In this document: positions 6,062 through 8,097 of the stretch, piece after piece
Position numbering within the stretch: the first letter of the stretch is position 1
Layout: each line of letters begins with the position of its first letter
Origin: Candidatus Levyibacteriota bacterium
GTDB lineage: Bacteria; Patescibacteriota; Microgenomatia; Levybacterales; UBA12049
NCBI GenBank assembly: GCA_003173995.1
Contig: PRDT01000036.1
Span: forward strand, 1-8,097
Length of the DNA stretch: 8,097 bases
Direction: 5' to 3'
Notes under the pieces: generated by a model
The model's input: only the letters and a program-made list of their open reading frames with translations
Database searches by the model: none
Told to the model about the DNA's origin: nothing
Made by a program: the position numbers and the translations under genes

Positions 6062-6090
6062 ATGATACTATTACTCAATATATGAAGCAA
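6062..6090 (-). promoter_or_regulatory. Promoter of the cupredoxin-like gene
   Basis: On the minus strand TTGCTT (complement of 6085-6090), 17 nt and TATCAT (complement of 6062-6067) end 6 nt before the ATG at 6055. The -35 lies inside the first codons of the divergent Nudix gene, so the two promoters overlap. Confidence 0.45.
6063..6071 (+). promoter_or_regulatory. Possible extended -10 promoter of the Nudix gene
   Basis: TGA-TACTAT (6063-6071) ends 10 nt before the ATG at 6082, the same spacing as at the HEHSH-motif gene. TATGAT (6061-6066) is an alternative hexamer, with 15 nt to the ATG. TTGACC at 6048-6053 is too close to either to be a normal -35. Confidence 0.35.
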
Positions 6091-6513
6091 GGAATTGATT
6101 ATGTTGGCGTGTCTGTTGGAGCCATGATATTTAATGACAAAGACGAATTATTTCTTTCAAAAAGAAGTCAAAATGCCAAAAATGAGCGAGGAACGTGGGA
6201 GTGTCCTGGTGGGAGTATCGAGTTAGGAGAGACATTAGAAGAGGCAATCAAAAGAGAGATACAAGAAGAATATGGCGTTGAAATAGAATTACTCGAGCAA
6301 TTCCCTGCTGCCAATCATATTATTCCAGCAGAGCACCAATACTGGGTAGCCACAACCTTTATTGCTAGATTAAAACCAGGACAAACACCAAAAATTATGG
6401 AGCCTGAAAAGTGCGATGCTATTGGTTGGTTTGGAATAGATAACTTACCTCAACCGCTTTCCCTTATCACCCAGCTTGACTTGAAGACGTATGAGAAGAA
6501 TCGAAAAAGTTAA
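6082..6513 (+). CDS. Nudix hydrolase (MutT-like)
   Basis: The 143-residue protein contains a full Nudix box, G-x5-E-x7-R-E-x2-E-E-x-G, between Gly44 and Gly65 (GGSIELGETLEEAIKREIQE, then EYGV). Glu59, Glu62 and Glu63 are the metal-binding acids. It is preceded by the family's GTWECPGG turn (37-44). The N-terminal strand VGVSVGAMIFNDKDELFLSKR and the later GWFGIDNLP are also typical. It should hydrolyse a nucleoside diphosphate linked to another group (X), with Mg. A nucleotide-sanitation role (oxidised or non-canonical NTPs) is the usual one for such short proteins; the true substrate is unknown. It is cytoplasmic. The start at 6082 is favoured by the near-adjacent promoter and lies 26 nt from the divergent start at 6055. 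Its TAA overlaps the stop of the convergent CarS-like gene. Confidence 0.92.
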   Translation: MKQGIDYVGVSVGAMIFNDKDELFLSKRSQNAKNERGTWECPGGSIELGETLEEAIKREIQEEYGVEIELLEQFPAANHIIPAEHQYWVATTFIARLKPGQTPKIMEPEKCDAIGWFGIDNLPQPLSLITQLDLKTYEKNRKS

Positions 6514-7064
6514 ATTGGCTTATCTTTAAATTTCAAAAGAAATCCGCTATAGCTCACCAAAAGATGCAATCCTATCCAAAGTAAAATACTCAATAAATAA
6601 AATCCAATTGGCATGGGAAAAAAGACAACAGTCATAAGAATTGCTCCCAAAATATAATCAATCTGATCAAACGGGAACCAACTATCTCCAGGTTTTACAT
6701 TTAACTGTCTTTTAAAAAAGCTTTTGAGGGCATCGCCTCCCAGTGCACCAAAACCTAAGAGGAAGCCAAGAAGCCACACATTTACTGATGAATAATCCAC
6801 ATCACTCCACTCAAACCACGAAAGGTTGGTAGTATACATAATCTTTTGAATCCCAACAAAAAGTATTGCAACGACTATCCCCAAAAGCATACCTCTTATT
6901 GTCTTATGGTCACCGAAAATTCGCTTGCCATTAAATTCCCTTCCTCCATCAAGTGGCGTGTTCCAATTTTTCAGTCCTGGGATTTTTTGTGCAAAGATAG
7001 GTGCCATGTTGGCAAATCCTGCCGGCAGGAAAAACCATAATGAAAAAAAAATACTTCCTATCAT
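6510..7064 (-). CDS. CarS-like CDP-archaeol synthase family protein (CDP-lipid synthase)
   Basis: The 184-residue polytopic membrane protein matches the CarS/DUF46 family (PF01864). Hydrophobic segments lie near residues 3-20, 57-75, 93-109, 136-150 and 152-174, the roughly five-helix layout of the family. The two conserved cytoplasmic loops are present: NTPLDGGREFNGKRIFGDHK with TIRG (35-58), and GDALKSFFKRQLNVKPGD (110-127) followed by WFPFDQIDYILGA (129-141). These resemble the 'GDGKTxRG' and 'GDxxKSFxKRR...DQxDF' motifs of archaeal enzymes. Archaeal CarS transfers CMP from CTP to a phosphorylated diether lipid (EC 2.7.7.67), and the fold is related to bacterial CdsA. In this apparently bacterial context the lipid may be ester- or ether-linked. 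Its ATG overlaps the stop of the lipid kinase by 4 nt (ATGA, 7061-7064), so it is translationally coupled and last in its operon. Confidence 0.88.
   Translation of the reverse strand: MIGSIFFSLWFFLPAGFANMAPIFAQKIPGLKNWNTPLDGGREFNGKRIFGDHKTIRGMLLGIVVAILFVGIQKIMYTTNLSWFEWSDVDYSSVNVWLLGFLLGFGALGGDALKSFFKRQLNVKPGDSWFPFDQIDYILGAILMTVVFFPMPIGFYLLSILLWIGLHLLVSYSGFLLKFKDKPI
7017..7030. repeat. 14-bp perfect GC-rich palindrome
   Basis: TCCTGCCGGCAGGA reads the same on both strands. It lies in the coding sequence of the CarS-like gene at the codons for Leu-Pro-Ala-Gly near its N-terminus. It is strikingly GC-rich for this AT-rich window and occurs only once here. Confidence 0.8.
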
Positions 7065-7969
7065 ACAAATGGCAACGATGGTAACTCTATCTGCTCAGGC
7101 TTATTGGTAACAAAAGTGATTTGCTTTTTGACGAGCTCGATTTCCAACGGATTGGTGAGGACTGCTGGATCTCCATCAACTTGTGCATATTGATGTCCTA
7201 AAATATGAATGTGTTGCGCCTGAAAATATACCTTATTATCTTCTGAATACAAAGGATGCTTAAATCCCCGAATACGCAAATTAGTTAAATATGCATATCT
7301 TGAAGAAAAAAGTGTGCAATTGAGAAGTCCATCATTCATTTTTGCATCCTCTGAGAGAATAACATTTCTTCCAATGGTTGGAGCGTTAGCGACAATAAGT
7401 GCAGTTGCATGAGCAGTAAACGTAACTTTCCTATCAATGGTAATAGTAAATGTCTTTTGTACATGAGTCACATAACTTCGAATAGTTGCAAGAATATACG
7501 AGCGAAGACCAATATACCGATGATACATGCGGGTATGAACAATTTGTCCATCAAACCCAACTCCCATGGTAAAAATGCCAATTGGGAGCTCGGGAATGCT
7601 CGTTTTGATAATATCAACAGTCACCTCTTTTGGCATATTTCTCATAACATACAACGCTTTTTCTGGTGTCTCTGTACCAAAGCAGTAGGTCAATGCGTTA
7701 CCAAACCCAAGAGGAAAAACAAGAAGCGAAGGTTTGTGCTTCAAAGAGAGAATGGCTTTACTGATACTATTTACCGTTCCATCTCCACCTGCGATAACAA
7801 TCATTCGAGGGCGAGAGGATTCGATCAATTCAGTCAAATTTCCTACTTGCGTCAAGTCAATTGGATTTTTTGGAAGGCCATATTTCTTCTCAAGTTGCCT
7901 CCATTGACGGCTAGCATTCCCCTCATTTGCAAGTGGATTGAGAATATATAATATGTCACTGGATTTCAT
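7061..7969 (-). CDS. Diacylglycerol kinase catalytic-domain protein (YegS/DgkB-type lipid kinase)
   Basis: The 302-residue length is typical of soluble bacterial lipid kinases. YILNPLANEG (8-17) is the N-terminal 'NP' strand. VIAGGDGTVNSI (58-69) is the GGDGT nucleotide-binding motif. FPLGFGNALTYCFG (85-98) is the second ATP-site loop. GVGFDGQIV (136-144), MNDGLLNCTLF (211-221) and QVDGDP (263-268) follow in the order seen in YegS and DgkB. The loop departs from the usual bacterial G-T-G-N-D: it is G-F-G-N-A-L, closer in form to the G-S-G-N-A-L of sphingosine kinases. It should phosphorylate a lipid alcohol such as diacylglycerol with ATP at the membrane face. The start ATG overlaps the TGA of the upstream partial gene (ATGA, 7966-7969) and its own TGA overlaps the CarS-like start, so all three are coupled. 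Confidence 0.9.
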   Translation of the reverse strand: MKSSDILYILNPLANEGNASRQWRQLEKKYGLPKNPIDLTQVGNLTELIESSRPRMIVIAGGDGTVNSISKAILSLKHKPSLLVFPLGFGNALTYCFGTETPEKALYVMRNMPKEVTVDIIKTSIPELPIGIFTMGVGFDGQIVHTRMYHRYIGLRSYILATIRSYVTHVQKTFTITIDRKVTFTAHATALIVANAPTIGRNVILSEDAKMNDGLLNCTLFSSRYAYLTNLRIRGFKHPLYSEDNKVYFQAQHIHILGHQYAQVDGDPAVLTNPLEIELVKKQITFVTNKPEQIELPSLPFV

Positions 7970-8097
7970 AGCATGTTTCGTAATTTGTTAAACTTTGGGG
8001 CAAGATAGGCAAATACTGGCTGATATGCCTTTTGAAGACTCCCATGAGTCAGTGCTCTTGTGGCTGACTCACGAGTGAATTTTTCATCAACAGTTGC
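7966..8097 (-). CDS. C-terminal end of an unrecognised protein, first visible gene of the lipid operon
   Basis: The minus strand is open from the window edge to TGA at 7966-7968, giving 43 residues that begin ATVDEKFTRESATRALTHGS and end in KLRNML. The segment is basic and probably helical, with no membrane stretch. I do not recognise it. Its stop overlaps the start of the lipid kinase in an ATGA arrangement, which supports real translation in this frame and places it in the same operon. It may therefore act in lipid metabolism, but that is inference from position only. Confidence 0.65.
   Translation of the reverse strand, partial: ATVDEKFTRESATRALTHGSLQKAYQPVFAYLAPKFNKLRNML

Noticed and set aside
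7041..7052. Run of A residues in the CarS-like gene start region
   Set aside because: On the coding strand it is simply Phe codons (TTT TTC context) in a hydrophobic helix. The reading frame is intact on both sides, so there is no sign of slippage.
7409..7951. A 180-codon open frame on the plus strand opposite the lipid kinase
   Set aside because: It is fully antisense to a gene with clear kinase motifs, has no recognisable domain, and looks like a by-product of that gene's codon use.
8045..8071. Inverted repeat TGAGTCAG / CTGACTCA with an 11-nt loop
   Set aside because: It lies within the coding frame of the partial gene (encoding part of ATRALTH), has no T-run, and is too short to stand out as a terminator or operator.
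1..8097. RNA genes, CRISPR arrays, insertion sequences or a defence island
   Set aside because: No cloverleaf, rRNA segment, spaced direct repeats, transposase motifs or terminal inverted repeats were seen. All gaps between genes are under 140 nt.

Overview
The window is a compact, AT-rich bacterial chromosome segment carrying eleven protein-coding genes: nine complete, and one cut by each window edge. I see no rRNA, tRNA, CRISPR array or insertion sequence. TGA is used as a stop (two genes end in TGA inside ATGA overlaps), so the UGA-recoded lineages are unlikely. The very short intergenic gaps, the missing Shine-Dalgarno sequences, the small accessory enzymes and a CDP-archaeol-synthase-like gene in an otherwise bacterial setting fit a Candidate Phyla Radiation (Patescibacteria, for example Microgenomates-like) genome. 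That placement is inference; no marker gene proves it.

Layout: (1) 1-455, minus: the N-terminal part of an adenylosuccinate lyase/fumarase-superfamily enzyme. (2) 505-1599, minus: a soluble PAS-HisKA-HATPase sensor histidine kinase without a neighbouring response regulator. (3) 1737-2558, plus: a PrmC/HemK-type SAM methyltransferase with a GTG start. (4) 2635-3117, plus: a membrane-anchored protein of the COG4315 'Yx(F/W/Y)xxD' secreted-repeat family. (5) 3242-4387, plus: an unrecognised 381-residue protein with an HExxH zincin-like motif. (6) 4423-4920, plus: a GNAT acetyltransferase. (7) 4926-5570, minus: a HAD hydrolase of the beta-phosphoglucomutase type. (8) 5588-6055, minus: a membrane-anchored cupredoxin-like domain without recognisable copper ligands. 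(9) 6082-6513, plus: a Nudix hydrolase. (10) 6510-8097, minus: a translationally coupled three-gene operon made of the tail of an unknown gene, a YegS/diacylglycerol-kinase-family lipid kinase and a CarS-like CDP-lipid synthase.

Two themes stand out. First, nearly every gene that is not translationally coupled has a sigma70-type -10 hexamer ending only 6-11 nt before its start codon, so the transcripts should be leaderless. Promoters with a recognisable -35 box lack the extended-10 TGn motif, while those without a good -35 carry it. Reading the promoters this way corrects one start (2635, not the upstream TTG that is really a TTGACA -35 box) and suggests another (1599). Second, the lipid kinase and CarS-like pair could form a short phosphorylation-plus-CDP-activation route for lipids, which would suit an organism that scavenges lipids. 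The other genes look like independent single-gene units (housekeeping modification, nucleotide sanitation, phosphatase, surface proteins) rather than one pathway.
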